The position numbers were made by a program, and so were the translations under genes. This document shows, piece by piece, positions 12,410 through 13,633 of a DNA stretch of 13,633 bases. The notes under the pieces are model-generated. The model did not search any database. It worked only from the letters and a program-made list of their open reading frames with translations, and was not told the origin of the DNA. This stretch comes from UBA9676 sp036522155 (GTDB taxonomy: Bacteria; Actinomycetota; Actinomycetes; Streptosporangiales; Streptosporangiaceae): positions 1 to 13,633 of the forward strand of contig DATDGI010000146.1 in the NCBI GenBank assembly GCA_036522155.1, read 5' to 3'. Numbering within the stretch: position 1 is the stretch's first letter; every line of letters begins with the position of its first letter.

Positions 12410-13633
12410 CGCGGCGGCGGGCGGGGCGGCGGCGGTGCGCCGGCATCGCCTGTTCGCCGCCGTGTTCGGGGCCGGGCTGGCGCTGCGGGTGATCACCATG
12501 CTGGGCTTCCCTCCGGCCATCTGGTTCGGCGGCGACTCGGCCTCATACCTGGCCACCGCGCTGTACCACGCCCCCGGCACCTCCCGGCTGTCCGGCTACG
12601 GCCTGCTGCTGTTCGCGCTGCGGCCCTTCCACAGCTTCGCCGCGGTGACCGCGGTCCAGCACCTGCTGGGCCTGGCCGGCGGGGTGATGATCTACGCCCT
12701 GCTGCGCCGGTACGGACTGCCGGCCTGGGGCGCCACGCTGGCCGCCGCGCCGTTGCTGCTCGACTCCTACCAGCTCGAACTCGAGCACGAGATGCTGCCG
12801 AGCGCGGTGTTCGGCGGCACCGTCCTGGCCGCGATCACGCTGGCGCTGTGGTGGCGGGACGACCGGCCGCTGTGGGCGACCACCGCGGCCGCCCTGCTGC
12901 TGGCCGGGGCGGCCACCATGTGGCCGGTCGGCCTGCCGTTGCTGGTGCTGTTGCTTGGCTACCTGGCCCTGCGCCGGGTGGGCTGGCGGGCGTTCGGGGC
13001 GGCCACGCTGGCGGGCGCGATCCCGCTCGCCGGGTACCTGCTGTGGTTCCACAGCTTCTACGGGCCGTACGCGTTCACCAGCAGCGACGGCATCTACCTG
13101 TGGTCGCGGACGACGACGTTCGCCAATTGCGCGGTCATCAGGCCGCCCGCGGACGAGCGGGCGCTGTGCCCGCGCCAGCCGGTGGCGCAGCGGCCGCCGG
13201 CCTCGACCTTCATCTGGGAGGGCAACTCGCCGCTGGACCGGCTGCCCGGCCGGAAGTTCTCGGCGAGCAAGAACGCGCTGGCCCTTGACTTCGCCCTGCG
13301 CGCCATCGCCGCCCAGCCCGGCGGCTACCTGGCGGCCGTGGCGCACGACGCCTCGCTCGCCTTCTACTGGAACAACCCGGACCACCCCAGCCTGGCCATG
13401 GCTCACCGGTACGAGTTCGCCTATGCCACCCGGCACTGGATCGCCCCCGGCTTCCGGCTGGCGAAGAACCGCACGGTGGCCTCCGACCAGATCAGGTACG
13501 GCGGGGTCAGCTCCACCCGGGCGGTCGAGCCGTTCGCTGGCTGGCTGCGCGGGTACCAGCGCTTCGCCTACCTGCCCGGCACGCTGCTGGCCATCCTGCT
13601 GCTGGCCGGCCTGGCCGGGGTGGCCCGCTCCTG
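12396..13633 (+). CDS. polytopic membrane protein, GT-C glycosyltransferase-like (paralog 2), cut by window edge
   Basis: An uninterrupted frame of 412 codons runs to the window end without a stop, so the C-terminus is missing. The GTG at 12396-12398 is chosen because GGGAGG (12384-12389) lies 6 bases upstream; it overlaps the preceding gene by 14 bases, so the two should be co-translated. The protein parallels paralog 1 along its length. FGGDSASYLATA (Asp47) corresponds to FTPDSFGYLAEG. TAVQHLLGLAGGVMIYALLRRYGLPAWG matches TTVQHLMGVAAGVLVYALLRHWGLPAWG (given here only as landmarks at about 85-112). TSSDGIYLWSRTTTFANCAVIRPP with Cys245 and Cys258 repeats the cysteine loop with identical 13-residue spacing. 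KNALALDFALRAIAAQPGGYL also has its counterpart. Same family, probably a different acceptor or donor. Function is unproven. Confidence 0.8.
   Translation, partial: MRVASAAAGGAAAVRRHRLFAAVFGAGLALRVITMLGFPPAIWFGGDSASYLATALYHAPGTSRLSGYGLLLFALRPFHSFAAVTAVQHLLGLAGGVMIYALLRRYGLPAWGATLAAAPLLLDSYQLELEHEMLPSAVFGGTVLAAITLALWWRDDRPLWATTAAALLLAGAATMWPVGLPLLVLLLGYLALRRVGWRAFGAATLAGAIPLAGYLLWFHSFYGPYAFTSSDGIYLWSRTTTFANCAVIRPPADERALCPRQPVAQRPPASTFIWEGNSPLDRLPGRKFSASKNALALDFALRAIAAQPGGYLAAVAHDASLAFYWNNPDHPSLAMAHRYEFAYATRHWIAPGFRLAKNRTVASDQIRYGGVSSTRAVEPFAGWLRGYQRFAYLPGTLLAILLLAGLAGVARS

Noticed and set aside
10853..12580. Minus-strand open frame of 575 codons opposite the first membrane protein
   Set aside because: Composition is Arg/Gly/Gln/His-rich with no domain. 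The plus strand encodes a coherent membrane protein with a matching paralog.
12543..13436. Minus-strand 297-codon frame opposite the second membrane protein
   Set aside because: Arg/Gln/Gly-rich shadow with no motif. The plus-strand frame is uninterrupted and paralogous to its neighbour.
1..13633. Defence system, phage, transposon or CRISPR content
   Set aside because: No nuclease, transposase, integrase, repeat-spacer array or terminal inverted repeat was found; the recognisable genes are metabolic, regulatory or envelope-related.

Overview
The window is GC-rich throughout, with GTG starts in most genes and strong G/C preference at third codon positions. This indicates a high-GC Actinomycetota (streptomycete/streptosporangial type); the genus cannot be named from sequence alone. 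It looks like chromosomal DNA. I see no tRNA, rRNA, CRISPR array, transposase or phage gene.

Layout from left to right. (1) 1-428, minus: the N-terminal part of purK (purine biosynthesis), divergent from (2) an NCS1-type nucleobase/allantoin permease gene at 600-2054, plus. (3) 2060-4042, minus: a two-component pair, an OmpR-type response regulator followed by its sensor histidine kinase. (4) 4103-5877, minus: an acyl-CoA carboxylase carboxyltransferase (beta) subunit preceded by a 68-71 aa aromatic-rich protein of unknown function. (5) 5878-6147: an AT-richer, dyad-rich non-coding stretch ending in a terminator-like hairpin. (6) 6148-7861, minus: an HMG-CoA lyase and an AUH-type enoyl-CoA hydratase, tightly coupled. 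(7) 7972-8502, minus: a membrane protein with a bacterial PH domain. (8) 8588-9763, minus: a secreted seven-repeat beta-propeller protein. (9) 9917-10792, minus: a biotin protein ligase. (10) 10910 to the window end, plus: two overlapping, paralogous polytopic membrane proteins resembling GT-C glycosyltransferases; the second runs off the window.

Functionally, the beta-carboxyltransferase, methylglutaconyl-CoA-hydratase-like protein and HMG-CoA lyase fit the lower leucine/isovalerate pathway (3-methylcrotonyl-CoA to methylglutaconyl-CoA to HMG-CoA to acetoacetate plus acetyl-CoA). The biotin ligase would biotinylate the partner carboxylase subunit. The biotin carboxylase/BCCP (alpha) subunit and the acyl-CoA dehydrogenase of that pathway are not in the window. 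PurK and the NCS1 permease link purine synthesis to possible nucleobase uptake.

Most genes are ordinary for the phylum. The less explained items are the tandem GT-C-like paralogs with a conserved two-cysteine loop, the secreted propeller with a circularly closing repeat, the small protein next to the carboxylase, and several inverted repeats in the intergenic regions.
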